A stretch of 64,000 nucleotides of DNA, taken from positions 1 through 64,000 of the forward strand of contig NZ_RKHO01000001.1 of NCBI RefSeq assembly GCF_003752505.1, in the 5' to 3' direction. Positions 6,890 through 14,860 of the stretch are shown here, in pieces. Numbering within the stretch: position 1 is the stretch's first letter; each line of letters begins with the position of its first letter. The DNA is from Nocardioides aurantiacus. GTDB taxonomy: Bacteria; Actinomycetota; Actinomycetes; Propionibacteriales; Nocardioidaceae. Position numbers and translations under genes: made by a program. Below the pieces are notes generated by a model. The model did no database searches. It was not told the origin of the DNA and saw only the letters and a list, made by a program, of their open reading frames with translations.

Positions 6890-7720
6890 TCAGCCGACCG
6901 CGACGTCGCCGGCCAGCAGCTGCTCGATCACGGTCGCGACGCCGTCCTCGTCGTTGGTCAGCGCGACCCGGTCGGCCGCCTCGAGAGCGGCCACGTGGGC
7001 GTTGGCCATGGCGTACGACGTGCCGGCCCACCGCAGCATCGCGAGGTCGTTCGGCATGTCGCCGAAGGCCACCACCTCGCTGCGGTCGACGCCCAGGTCG
7101 GCGCACAGCAGCTCGAGGGTCGAGGCCTTGGTGACGCCGGGGGCGCTGAGCTCCAGCAGCGAGCCGGTGCTCGACCAGGTGACGGTGGCCAGCCCGTCGG
7201 TGGCAGCCACGACGTCGGCGGCGTAGTCGTCGGCGACGGCGCCCTCGCGGCGTACGAGCAGCTTGAGGACGGGGGCGTCGACCAGCTCCTCGAACGCCCC
7301 GCGCCGGGCGCCCTCGGTCAGCGGGTGTCCGGGCAGGTAGTCGGGCTCGAGGCCGAACCCGTCGACCGTCTCGACCGCCAGCATCGTGCCGGGCACCGCG
7401 GCGCGGACCGAGCGGCCGACCTGCAGCGCGGCGTCGCGCTCGATCGCGCGGACGAGGCGGGCCCGGTCGGCGTCGACGTCCCAGAGCAGGGCGCCGTTGG
7501 CGGCGATGGCCAGGCCGTGGCCGCCGACGTGGTCGAAGAGCTGTGCTGCCCACCGCAGCGGCCGTCCGGTCACGAAGACCACGTCGAGGCCGGCCGCGCG
7601 GGCGTCGGCCAGGGCGGTGACGGTGCGCGGCGAGAGCGTGCCGTCGCTGCGCAGCAGGGTGCCGTCGAGGTCGGTGGCGACCAGCCGCACCCCCGCGGGC
7701 GCGAGTCGGGGGTCGCTCAC
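6890..7720 (-). CDS. HAD-superfamily Cof-type phosphatase
   Basis: This 276-residue protein is a Cof-type (class IIB) haloacid dehalogenase hydrolase, which dephosphorylates small cytoplasmic phosphates; the substrate is unknown. Motif I is VATDLDGTLL, motif II is FVTGRP, and motifs III/IV are LLCADLG with VVAFGDMPNDLAML. The GTG start overlaps the stop of the upstream GNAT gene by 4 nt. It is the last gene of an operon led by serS. Its TGA is immediately followed by the target-site duplication of the IS481 element, so the gene is complete. Confidence 0.85.
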   Translation of the reverse strand: MSDPRLAPAGVRLVATDLDGTLLRSDGTLSPRTVTALADARAAGLDVVFVTGRPLRWAAQLFDHVGGHGLAIAANGALLWDVDADRARLVRAIERDAALQVGRSVRAAVPGTMLAVETVDGFGLEPDYLPGHPLTEGARRGAFEELVDAPVLKLLVRREGAVADDYAADVVAATDGLATVTWSSTGSLLELSAPGVTKASTLELLCADLGVDRSEVVAFGDMPNDLAMLRWAGTSYAMANAHVAALEAADRVALTNDEDGVATVIEQLLAGDVAVG

Positions 7721-8229
7721 GCGAGCGGCCTGATCATGACGAGCGTGCCGTCCTCGCCGGCGCCGCGCAGCTGGGTGAAGCCGCAGCGGGCGAGGACCTT
7801 GAGGGCGGCGGAGTTCTCGGGGCGTACGCCGGCCCGCACCCGCACCCCCAACCGGTCGGTCTCGGCCAGCACCACGACGAGCGCCTCCGAGGCGGCACCG
7901 AACCCGCGGGCGTCGGCGACCAGGCCGAAGCCGACCTCGGCCTCGAGCACCTCGTCGTCGGCCGCGCTGGGCGCGCCGTAGAAGCCGACCGAGCCGATGG
8001 TGGTGCCGTCGCCGGCGCGGACCAGGTGGCGCGGCCCCCACGAGGCCGCCGGGTCGTCGGCCTTGACCATCGCGACGGCGTCCTGGTCGCGCGGCGTGGG
8101 GTAGTCGCGGTGCCAGGAGAGCCGCCGCTTGCCGGCGAGCATGCCGGCGGCGTCCTCGGCGGAGATCAACGGCAGTCGCAGGCGAGCGGTGGTGAGGGTG
8201 TCGGGGAGGGTGCCCGGCGGCTCGGTCAT
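7717..8229 (-). CDS. GNAT-family N-acetyltransferase
   Basis: The 170-residue protein fits the RimJ/RimL-like GNAT group: LTTARLRLPLISAEDAAGML at the N-terminus, the central strand TIGSVGFYGAP, the acetyl-CoA region VGFGLVADARGFGAASEALV and RPENSAALKVLARCGFTQL near the C-terminus. It should transfer an acyl group from acyl-CoA to an amine. The acceptor is unknown; RimL-type paralogues act on ribosomal proteins, and nearby serS hints at a translation link, but that is only context. It overlaps both neighbouring HAD genes by ATGA/GTGA, so it is translationally coupled to them. Confidence 0.82.
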   Translation of the reverse strand: MTEPPGTLPDTLTTARLRLPLISAEDAAGMLAGKRRLSWHRDYPTPRDQDAVAMVKADDPAASWGPRHLVRAGDGTTIGSVGFYGAPSAADDEVLEAEVGFGLVADARGFGAASEALVVVLAETDRLGVRVRAGVRPENSAALKVLARCGFTQLRGAGEDGTLVMIRPLA

Positions 8230-9077
8230 GCCGGGAACCAGCGGCGGATCTCGACGGCGGCGCCCTCGTCGTAGACCGAGGCGGTGGTGGCGTCGGCGGC
8301 CTCGTGGACCTCGTCCACGGCCTGCCCCATGGCCACCCCGCGGCGGGCCCAGCGCAGCATCTCGAGGTCGTTGCGGCCGTCGCCGATGGCCAGCACGTCG
8401 TCGGCGGTGAGCCCGAGGTGGCGGCAGACGTGGTCGAGGCCCGAGGCCTTGGAGACGCCGACCGGGCACAGGTCGAGCCAGGCGGTCCACCCGACGACGT
8501 AGTCGGTGCCGTGCAGGCCCAGGCGGGCGCCGAGCGCGACGAAGTCCTCGACCGAGGCGGAGGGGTCCCGGATGATGACGCGGCTGACCGGCTCGCCGAC
8601 GATGTCGTCGATCGGGGCCTCGATCATCTCGCCCGAGAGCTCCCCCTCGGGGAAGGGCCGGTTGACCTTGTAGCCGACACCGCGCTCCTCCACGGCGACC
8701 AGCGCCTCGGGGTGCTCGCGGAGCACGGCGGCGACGGCGTCGCTGGCGTCGAAGGTCTCCTCGTGGACGATGTCGAGCGGGGGGTAGCGGAACAGCACCG
8801 CGCCGTTGGAGGCCACCACCCAGGCGCGGTCGCTGCCCTCGCGGGGCAGGTCGAGCAGGTCGGCGATCAGCGTCATGCCGTGCGGCGAGCGTCCGGAGGC
8901 GAGCACGACGTGGGAGCCGGCGGCGAGGACGGCGGCGACGGCGTCGTAGACCTCGGCGGAGACCTGCTCGTAGTGCTGCCCCGTGCCCTCGACCCACTTC
9001 AGGAGGGTGCCGTCGATGTCGAGCGCGACCAGGCCGGGGACCCAGTCGTCGGCGGGGGGCCCCAGGGTGGCGCTCAC
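8226..9077 (-). CDS. HAD-superfamily Cof-type phosphatase (paralogue)
   Basis: The 283-residue protein is a second Cof-type HAD hydrolase. Motif I is [12 protein letters not shown], motif II is VVLASGRSP and motif IV is [17 protein letters not shown]. It is clearly related to the HAD protein two genes downstream (6890-7720) but not a recent copy. Its GTG start overlaps the serS stop by 4 nt and its stop overlaps the GNAT start by 4 nt. The substrate is unknown; a role in clearing phosphorylated metabolites is a family-level guess. Confidence 0.85.
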   Translation of the reverse strand: MSATLGPPADDWVPGLVALDIDGTLLKWVEGTGQHYEQVSAEVYDAVAAVLAAGSHVVLASGRSPHGMTLIADLLDLPREGSDRAWVVASNGAVLFRYPPLDIVHEETFDASDAVAAVLREHPEALVAVEERGVGYKVNRPFPEGELSGEMIEAPIDDIVGEPVSRVIIRDPSASVEDFVALGARLGLHGTDYVVGWTAWLDLCPVGVSKASGLDHVCRHLGLTADDVLAIGDGRNDLEMLRWARRGVAMGQAVDEVHEAADATTASVYDEGAAVEIRRWFPA

Positions 9078-10381
9078 GCGTCGACCGGGTGCACGGGCGT
9101 GAGCACCTCGCGGCCCTGGAGGTAGGGCTGCAGCGCCGCCGGCACCCGCACCGAGCCGTCGGCCTGCTGGTGGGTCTCGAGCAGCGCCACGATGGTCCGC
9201 GGGATCGCGGTGAGCGTGCCGTTGAGCGTGGCGATCGGGGCGACCTGGGTGCCGCCCTCGCCGTCGCCCGCGGGGAACCGGCCGCGGATGTCGAGCCGGC
9301 GGGTCTGGAAGTCGGTGCAGTTCGACGTCGAGGTCAGCTCGCGGTAGCGGCCCTGGGTGGGGATCCACGCCTCGCAGTCGAACTTGCGCTGCGCCGACAG
9401 GCCGAGGTCGCCGGCCGCGACGTCGATCACGCGGTAGGCCAGCTCGAGCTTGTCGAGCCACTCCTTCTCCCAGCCGAGCAGCCGCTCGTGCTCGGCCTCG
9501 GACTCCTCGAGCGTGGTGTAGGTGAACATCTCGACCTTGTCGAACCAGTGCACCCGGAAGATGCCGCGGGTGTCCTTGCCGTGGGAGCCGGCCTCCTTGC
9601 GGAAGCAGGGGCTGAAGGCGACGTAGCGGCGGGGCAGCGTCTCGGCGTCGAGGATCTCGTCGGAGTGGTAGGCCGCGAGCGGCACCTCGGAGGTGCCGAC
9701 GAGGTAGGTGTCCTGGCCCTCGATGCGGTAGACGTCGTCGGCGGCCTGGCCGAGGAAGCCGGTGCCCTCCATGGCGCGCGGGCGCACCAGCGCGGGCGGG
9801 ATCATCGGGGTGAAGCCGGCCGCGCGGGCCTGGTCCATCGCCATGTTGACCAGCGCGAACTCGAGGTCGGCGCCGACGCCGGTGAGGTAGTAGAACCGCG
9901 AGCCCGAGACCTTGGCGCCGCGCTCGATGTCGATGGCGCCGAGGATCTTGCCGAGCTCGACGTGGTCGCGCGGGGCGAAGCCCTCGGCCTCGAAGTCGCG
10001 CTTGGTGCCGTGCTCGGAGAGCAGCACGAAGTCGTCCTCGCCGCCGGCGGGGGAGGCGTCGGCCGCGGGGTTGGGGATCGCGAGCAGCGACTCGCGCCAC
10101 TCCTCCTCGGCGCTGGCCTGGTCGGCCTCGGCGCTCTTGACGTCGACGGCCAGCCGCTTGGTGCGGGCCAGCAGGTCGGCCTTCTCCTCGCCCTGTGCCT
10201 TCGGGATCAGCTTGCCGAGCTGCTTCTGCTCGGCGCGCAGCTGCTCGTAGTCGGCGATCGCGGCGCGGCGCGCGGCGTCGGCGGCCAGCGCCCGGTCGAC
10301 GACGTCGCCGGACAGGCCGCGCTTGTCCTGGGCGGCTCGGATCCGGTCGGGGTGGTCGCGGAGCAGGCGTGGGTCGATCAC
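9074..10381 (-). CDS. serS: Seryl-tRNA synthetase
   Basis: SerRS charges tRNA-Ser with serine using ATP. The 435 residues start [17 protein letters not shown] and contain the N-terminal coiled-coil arm that grips the long variable arm of tRNA-Ser (residues about 30-105, rich in Ala/Glu/Lys). The class II core follows, with motif 2 [20 protein letters not shown] and motif 3 [16 protein letters not shown]. The GTG at 10381 is preferred over one at 10390 because it matches the family start and lies 7 nt after TATCGT. Three short genes follow by overlapping codons. Two serine tRNA genes lie upstream in the window. Confidence 0.95.
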   Translation of the reverse strand: MIDPRLLRDHPDRIRAAQDKRGLSGDVVDRALAADAARRAAIADYEQLRAEQKQLGKLIPKAQGEEKADLLARTKRLAVDVKSAEADQASAEEEWRESLLAIPNPAADASPAGGEDDFVLLSEHGTKRDFEAEGFAPRDHVELGKILGAIDIERGAKVSGSRFYYLTGVGADLEFALVNMAMDQARAAGFTPMIPPALVRPRAMEGTGFLGQAADDVYRIEGQDTYLVGTSEVPLAAYHSDEILDAETLPRRYVAFSPCFRKEAGSHGKDTRGIFRVHWFDKVEMFTYTTLEESEAEHERLLGWEKEWLDKLELAYRVIDVAAGDLGLSAQRKFDCEAWIPTQGRYRELTSTSNCTDFQTRRLDIRGRFPAGDGEGGTQVAPIATLNGTLTAIPRTIVALLETHQQADGSVRVPAALQPYLQGREVLTPVHPVDA

Positions 10382-10388
10382 GTGGTGC

Positions 10389-10394
10389 ACGATA
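10389..10394 (-). promoter_or_regulatory. TATCGT -10 of leaderless serS mRNA
   Basis: TATCGT on the minus strand ends 7 nt before the GTG at 10381 and helps to decide that start. Confidence 0.5.
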
Positions 10395-10500
10395 TCGGCC
10401 GCGCACGACGCGGGGCCCGGCGCGGCGGCCGGGCTGTGGACCGGGCTGTCGACCGGGCTCCCGGCCGACCACCGGGGCGACGGGAGCGGCGTACGCGCTG

Positions 10501-11463
10501 GTGATCGGGTTGGATGGGGCGGTGCCCCCCACCCCCGCGCCCGCCGGAGAGCCGTCCGACCGGCCGGACCTGCCGGACCGGCCCGGCCTGGTGCTGGTCG
10601 CCGGGGTCGAGGTCGACGCGCGTCGCGGGCTGCTGGCGGAGCTGCGCGCGGCCCGCCGCGCGGGGGCCCACGTCGTGGCGCTCGACCCGCTGGCGGCGTC
10701 CGGGTCGCTGCGGCCGCGGCCCCCGCGCTGGGCCGACGAGCTGGTGCAGGTCGCGCCCGGGGGCGACCAGGCCCTGCTGGCGCTGCTCTCCCGGTCGGTG
10801 GTGGAGGCCGGCGCCGTCGACGAGCTGTCCGTGGCGCGTCGTACGACCGGGGTGGAGGGGTTCCGGCGCCGGCTGGAGGCCCTCGACCCCGCGGCGCTGC
10901 TCCGCCGGTCCGGGGTGGGGCGCGAGCAGGTCGAGGGGCTGGCCCGGCGCTACCGCGGTGCCCGGCTGGTGCACGCCCACTGGGGGCGCGGCCTGACCGG
11001 TCAGCCCGACCCGGTGGCGGCCGTGGAGGAGCTGACCGGCCTGCTGCTGCTGCGCGGTCACCCGGCGCCGGCGTACGCCTTCCCGGAGCGGCCGGTCGAC
11101 CTCGACCCGCCGCCCGCCGGCAGGCTCGTGCTGCGCGGGCTGCGCAGCCACCACGCGCTGCGGCGGGCGTCCCGTCACGACGTGCGCGGTCGCCTCACCC
11201 CGACGGGGCCGGGCCGTCGGGTGCTGCTGGTGGAGGGCGTGGACCGCGAGACGCTCGGCATCGCCGAGGAGGAGGTGCTCGACGTCGTGGCCCTCGACGG
11301 CTCGGCACGGGTCGACGACCTCCAGGTGGTCGACACCGCACTGTCGCGCGGCGGCGTGGTCGCCCTGACCGACGTGGTGGCCGAGCTGCTCGGTGACGGG
11401 GCGGGACCGGCTCCCGGGGCGACCGCCCTGGTCCGGCTCGAGCGGCACCCCGACGCGACCTAG
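10501..11463 (+). CDS. Molybdopterin-oxidoreductase-like protein lacking the N-terminal half
   Basis: The protein has about 320 residues. Residues about 25-190 ([71 protein letters not shown]) follow the order of blocks seen in bis-MGD molybdenum oxidoreductases of the formate dehydrogenase type. Residues about 205-320 resemble the C-terminal dinucleotide-binding domain ([36 protein letters not shown]). The N-terminal iron-sulfur/cysteine part and the Mo ligand region are missing, so it is unlikely to be a complete enzyme. The start is uncertain (GTG 10501 or 10522). It is divergent from serS. The similarity was judged by eye. Confidence 0.45.
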   Translation: MIGLDGAVPPTPAPAGEPSDRPDLPDRPGLVLVAGVEVDARRGLLAELRAARRAGAHVVALDPLAASGSLRPRPPRWADELVQVAPGGDQALLALLSRSVVEAGAVDELSVARRTTGVEGFRRRLEALDPAALLRRSGVGREQVEGLARRYRGARLVHAHWGRGLTGQPDPVAAVEELTGLLLLRGHPAPAYAFPERPVDLDPPPAGRLVLRGLRSHHALRRASRHDVRGRLTPTGPGRRVLLVEGVDRETLGIAEEEVLDVVALDGSARVDDLQVVDTALSRGGVVALTDVVAELLGDGAGPAPGATALVRLERHPDAT

Positions 11464-11562
11464 GGGCGTAGCGGGCCCGGGCGTGGGCACCGGGGACGTC
11501 ATACTGGCGGCTGCCACGAGGGGCCCGCCAGGTCCCGGAGACGACGGACGGACGACCACCAC

Positions 11563-13155
11563 GTGACCGAGCACGCCCAGCTGCGCACCAGCCGGATCCT
11601 GTACGCCGCCGGCTGCTTCGCCCTCTTCGCGGTGCTGGCCGTGCTGGTCTCCACCCCCTGGTCGCCGCTGCCCGAGCTGGACACCGACTTCGGCCAGTGG
11701 CCCGAGTCCTTCACCCGGGATCACGCCTCGGTCGAGGCGTTCTGGAAGGCCGTCAGCGCCGCCTTCGGCACGCTGCCGCTGGCCGTCGCGACCCTGGTGA
11801 CGGCCGCGCTGCTGGCGTGGAAGTCCTACCACCGCGCCGCGCTGTGGACCCTCGGCGTGATGGGCACGGTCTCGCTCGCGACCTGGCTGCTGAAGAACCT
11901 GGTCGGTCGGGAGCGCCCGGTCTGGGACGAGCCGATCCTGGCGCTGTCGAGCTACTCCTTCCCCTCGGGCCACGCCACGGGCACCGCCGGGGCGGCCGGG
12001 GTGGCGATCGTGCTGGTGCACCTGCTGGTGCGCCGGGGCGGCGTACGCCGGATCGCGACCCTCGTCGCCGTGGGCGTGACCCTGCTGGTCTGCGCCGACC
12101 GGGTCTTCCTCGGCGTGCACAACCTCTCCGACGTGCTGGCCGGCTGCCTGCTCTCCGCCGGGATCGTGCTGGCCTGGCTGGCGGCCTTCGACCCGGCGCC
12201 GCGGATGATCCACCAGGGCGCGGCCGTGACCGTGCTGCCCGACGCGGTGCCGGTGGAGAAGCGCCGGCTGGCGGTGATCCTCAACCCGGTCAAGGTCGAC
12301 GACGTCGGGGCCTTCGAGGCGCTCGTGGAGTCCCTCGCCGAGGGGTCCGGCTTCTCGGCGGTGCGGTGGTGGCAGACCACGGTGGAGGACACCGGCTACG
12401 GGATGGCGCACGAGGCGGCGGTCAGCGGCAGCGACGTCGTGCTCGCCGTCGGCGGCGACGGCACCATCCGCGCGGTGTGCGAGGAGCTGGCCGGCACCGG
12501 CATCCCCGTCGGCATCGTGCCCGCCGGCACCGGCAACCTGCTGGCCCGCAACCTCGACATCCCGCTCTACCTGCGCTCGGCCGTCGACGTCGGGCTCAAC
12601 GGCCAGGACCGTGCCGTCGACATGGTGGAGGTCAGCGGCGACAAGATGGAGGACGCGACCTTCCTGGTGATGGCCGGCATGGGGTTCGACGCCGCGATCA
12701 TGGAGGGCGTCAACGAGGACATCAAGGCCAAGGTGGGCTGGCTGGCCTACGTCTGGTCGGCGCTGAAGTCGCTGATGTTCCCCGCCATCCGCGTCGAGGT
12801 CTCCGTCGACGGCGGTGAGTTCACCAGGCACCGGGCGCGCACGCTGGTGATCGGCAACGTCGGCCAGCTGCAGGGCGGCATGCCCCTCATCCCCGACGCC
12901 GCCATCGACGACGGGCAGCTCGACGTGGTGCTGCTCTACCCCCGGCGCTTCCTCTCGTGGGTCCCGCTCGCGGCGCGGGTGCTGACCAAGAGCGGGCGCA
13001 CCGACGAGCTGATCACCCGGATGACGGGCACCGAGGTCGTCGTACGTGCCAGCAGCGACGCGCCCCGCCAGCTCGACGGCGACCTCATCGCCGCCGGCAA
13101 GGAGCTCCGCGCCCGGTGCGTGCACGGGCGGTTGCTGGTCCGGGTGCCGCGGTAG
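11563..13155 (+). CDS. PAP2 phosphatase fused to diacylglycerol kinase domain
   Basis: This 530-residue protein joins two lipid enzymes. Residues about 15-215 are a membrane PAP2 domain with several hydrophobic helices and the three phosphatase motifs: KNLVGRERP, SFPSGHATG and RVFLGVHNLSDV. Residues about 230-530 are a DAGK/sphingosine-kinase-like catalytic domain with AVILNPVK, VLAVGGDGTIRAV and VPAGTGNLLARNL. It could phosphorylate one lipid and dephosphorylate another at the membrane, in phospholipid or lipid-carrier turnover; the order and substrates are unknown. The start is GTG. A TACTGG hexamer about 60 nt upstream may be its -10, giving a leader of roughly 50 nt. Confidence 0.88.
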   Translation: MTEHAQLRTSRILYAAGCFALFAVLAVLVSTPWSPLPELDTDFGQWPESFTRDHASVEAFWKAVSAAFGTLPLAVATLVTAALLAWKSYHRAALWTLGVMGTVSLATWLLKNLVGRERPVWDEPILALSSYSFPSGHATGTAGAAGVAIVLVHLLVRRGGVRRIATLVAVGVTLLVCADRVFLGVHNLSDVLAGCLLSAGIVLAWLAAFDPAPRMIHQGAAVTVLPDAVPVEKRRLAVILNPVKVDDVGAFEALVESLAEGSGFSAVRWWQTTVEDTGYGMAHEAAVSGSDVVLAVGGDGTIRAVCEELAGTGIPVGIVPAGTGNLLARNLDIPLYLRSAVDVGLNGQDRAVDMVEVSGDKMEDATFLVMAGMGFDAAIMEGVNEDIKAKVGWLAYVWSALKSLMFPAIRVEVSVDGGEFTRHRARTLVIGNVGQLQGGMPLIPDAAIDDGQLDVVLLYPRRFLSWVPLAARVLTKSGRTDELITRMTGTEVVVRASSDAPRQLDGDLIAAGKELRARCVHGRLLVRVPR

Positions 13156-13290
13156 GGGTCCGGCCGGCTGCGGTTCCACGAGGTCCCCTGGGGAACCTCG
13201 GCTTCCGGACGTGCGGCCACGCGACACGGCGTACGGGAGGGTCCGGGTGTCCGGGGTCCATGGTTTCCCAGGCACACCTGGGAACCGATC

Positions 13291-13314
13291 GGTCGTACGC
13301 CGCGGCGTACGACC
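13291..13314. repeat. Perfect 24-bp palindrome
   Basis: GGTCGTACGCCG is followed directly by its reverse complement. Its function is unknown; it is close to a transcription-termination cluster between convergent genes. Confidence 0.6.
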
Positions 13315-13356
13315 CCGGCAGACGCCCACACGGACAACTCGGGCGGTTGGTCGGGC

Positions 13357-13427
13357 GAAACTGCCCGCGCGCGCCCGCTATGTCTGGTTCCGCGGGCAGT
13401 TTCACCGGCTAGCCGGTGAAACTGCCC
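13357..13427. repeat. Three-armed inverted repeat based on GAAACTGCCC
   Basis: GAAACTGCCCGCG (13357-13369) pairs perfectly with 13391-13403. The right arm of that hairpin is also the left half of a perfect 34-bp palindrome at 13394-13427. The two hairpins cannot form together. It lies 38 bp from the DUF4446 stop and probably terminates transcription from one or both sides. Confidence 0.65.
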
Positions 13428-13464
13428 CAGCCCGTGCCCCAGCCCCTGCCCGTGCCCCGACCCC

Positions 13465-13866
13465 TCACCCCCGTGCGTGGGAGATCGCGTCCTCCTCCTC
13501 GGGGGAGAGCTGGGCGTCGGAGGTCCAGTCGGTGACGGACTTGGCGTAGGTGCGCGACTCGGCGCGGCCCTGGATCGAGGTGACCACGACGCCGCTGCCG
13601 CTGTCGTCGAGGAGGGCGAGGGACCAGGAGAGCTGGCCGCCGGTGTCGGTGAAGGCGTCGTAGCGCACGACGGCGAGGTGGCGCAGGGCCTGGCTGCTCT
13701 CGGCCTTGAGCGCGGCGACCTCCTGGCGCAGCGCGCGGGCGTCCTGCGGGAGCTCGCCGGGGTCGGTGTCGCGGGTGCGGCCCTGCGGCGCACGACGCCC
13801 GGACACCGCCACGGCCAGGGCGGCGAGGGCGACGAGCAGGGCGAGCACGGCGAGGACGGTGGGCAC
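13465..13866 (-). CDS. DUF4446 family membrane-anchored protein
   Basis: The 133-residue protein begins with one hydrophobic helix (VLAVLALLVALAALAVAVSG), then a coiled-coil-like stretch (ARALRQEVAALKAESSQALRH) and a compact domain (LAVVRYDAFTDTGGQLSWSL, VVVTSIQGRAESRTYAKSV) characteristic of DUF4446. The domain has no assigned activity; the sequence suggests a protein held at the membrane by its N-terminus with a soluble C-terminal domain. The GTG start lies 6 nt after TAGGCT. It is divergent from pheA, 80 bp away. Confidence 0.75.
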   Translation of the reverse strand: MPTVLAVLALLVALAALAVAVSGRRAPQGRTRDTDPGELPQDARALRQEVAALKAESSQALRHLAVVRYDAFTDTGGQLSWSLALLDDSGSGVVVTSIQGRAESRTYAKSVTDWTSDAQLSPEEEDAISHARG

Positions 13867-13872
13867 GCCCGA

Positions 13873-13878
13873 AGCCTA
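13873..13878 (-). promoter_or_regulatory. TAGGCT -10 of leaderless DUF4446 mRNA
   Basis: On the minus strand TAGGCT ends 6 nt before the GTG at 13866. Confidence 0.6.
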
Positions 13879-13946
13879 GGCAGGCCGCCGGGGGCGCCTG
13901 TGGACGACGCGCTGGCCCGGCGTACCGCCGTGGGAAACTACGCCGC

Positions 13947-14795
13947 GTGAGCCTCCCCACCCGCGGCCGGATCGCCTACCAGGGCGAGCCCGGGGCCAAC
14001 TCCCACATCGTCTGCAGGCAGCACTACCCCGAGTGGGAGTCGGTGCCGTGCGCGTCGTTCGAGGACGTGTTCGCCGCGGTCGAGGGCGGGGACGCCGACC
14101 TGGCGATGATCCCGATCGACAACTCGCTCGCGGGCCGGGTCGCCGACATCCACCACTTCCTGCCCGGGTCCTCGCTGCACATCGTGGCCGAGCACTTCCT
14201 GCGCATCCAGTTCTCGTTGATGGCGCTGCCCGGCGCCACGGCCGCGTCGCTGCGCACCGTCCACAGCCACGTCCACGCCCTCGGCCAGTGCCGCAAGGTG
14301 ATCCGGCGGCTCGGGCTCACGCCCGTCATCTCCGGCGACACCGCGGGGGCGGCGCGCGAGGTGGCGGAGTCGGGCGACCTGACCATGGCCGCGATCTCGC
14401 CGCCGCTGGCCGCGGAGACCTACGGCCTGGAGGTCCTGGCGGCCGACGTCGAGGACGAGGACCACAACACCACCCGGTTCGTGGTGCTCTCGCGCGACTA
14501 CGTCGAGGCCGAGCGCGGGTCCGGGCCGGTCGTGACCAGCTTCATCTTCAACGTGCGCAACCTCCCGGCCGCGCTCTACAAGGCCCTGGGCGGGTTCGCG
14601 ACCAACGGCGTCAACATGACCAAGCTGGAGAGCTACATGGTCGGCGGCCACTTCACCGCGACCCAGTTCCTCGCCGAGGTCGACGGCCACCCGCTCGACC
14701 TGCCCGTGGCCCGAGCGCTCGAGGAGCTCGCGTTCTTCACCACCGAGGTGAAGGTGCTCGGCGTCTATCCCGCCGACGCGTTCCGAGCCGGCTGA
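13947..14795 (+). CDS. pheA: Prephenate dehydratase with ACT domain
   Basis: PheA converts prephenate to phenylpyruvate in phenylalanine synthesis. In its 282 residues the catalytic domain spans about 8-185 (RIAYQGEPGANSHIVCRQ, MIPIDNSLAGRVADIHHFLP) with the Thr-Arg-Phe catalytic motif in HNTTRFVVLS. An ACT domain for feedback control by phenylalanine covers about 195-278 (ALGGFATNGVNMTKLESYMV). The ACT motif is ESYM, not the usual ESRP, and both domains read like the form I associate with alphaproteobacteria more than the mycobacterial enzyme. The start is GTG. larB follows 65 bp downstream. Confidence 0.9.
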   Translation: MSLPTRGRIAYQGEPGANSHIVCRQHYPEWESVPCASFEDVFAAVEGGDADLAMIPIDNSLAGRVADIHHFLPGSSLHIVAEHFLRIQFSLMALPGATAASLRTVHSHVHALGQCRKVIRRLGLTPVISGDTAGAAREVAESGDLTMAAISPPLAAETYGLEVLAADVEDEDHNTTRFVVLSRDYVEAERGSGPVVTSFIFNVRNLPAALYKALGGFATNGVNMTKLESYMVGGHFTATQFLAEVDGHPLDLPVARALEELAFFTTEVKVLGVYPADAFRAG

Positions 14796-14847
14796 TCCGT
14801 CCCGGTTCGCCCCCCGGCCTCGCGCCGCCCCTGCTGGCCGGCGGCGA

Positions 14848-14853
14848 TAGCGT
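14848..14853 (+). promoter_or_regulatory. TAGCGT -10 of leaderless larB mRNA
   Basis: TAGCGT ends 7 nt before the GTG at 14861. Confidence 0.5.
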
Positions 14854-14860
14854 GGCCCGC

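Larger units (their letters stand above)
13156..13464. other. 309-bp intergenic gap of stacked inverted repeats
   Basis: The gap lies between two convergent genes and holds no supported gene. It contains a near-palindrome at 13180-13199 (GAGGTCCCC/GGGGAACCTC), a hairpin at 13262-13286 (GGTTTCCCAGG/CCTGGGAACC), a perfect 24-bp palindrome at 13291-13314 and a three-armed repeat at 13357-13427. Confidence 0.7.

Noticed and set aside
10378-13329. Very long minus-strand open frame (983 codons) opposite the molybdopterin-like and PAP2-kinase genes
   Set aside because: It is the antisense shadow of real GC-rich genes; its composition (His/Arg/Gln/Gly-rich, no domains) and lack of start signals are typical of shadows.
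13085-13405. Small frames in the repeat-rich gap after the PAP2-kinase gene
   Set aside because: They run across palindromes, lack start signals and have no protein-like composition.
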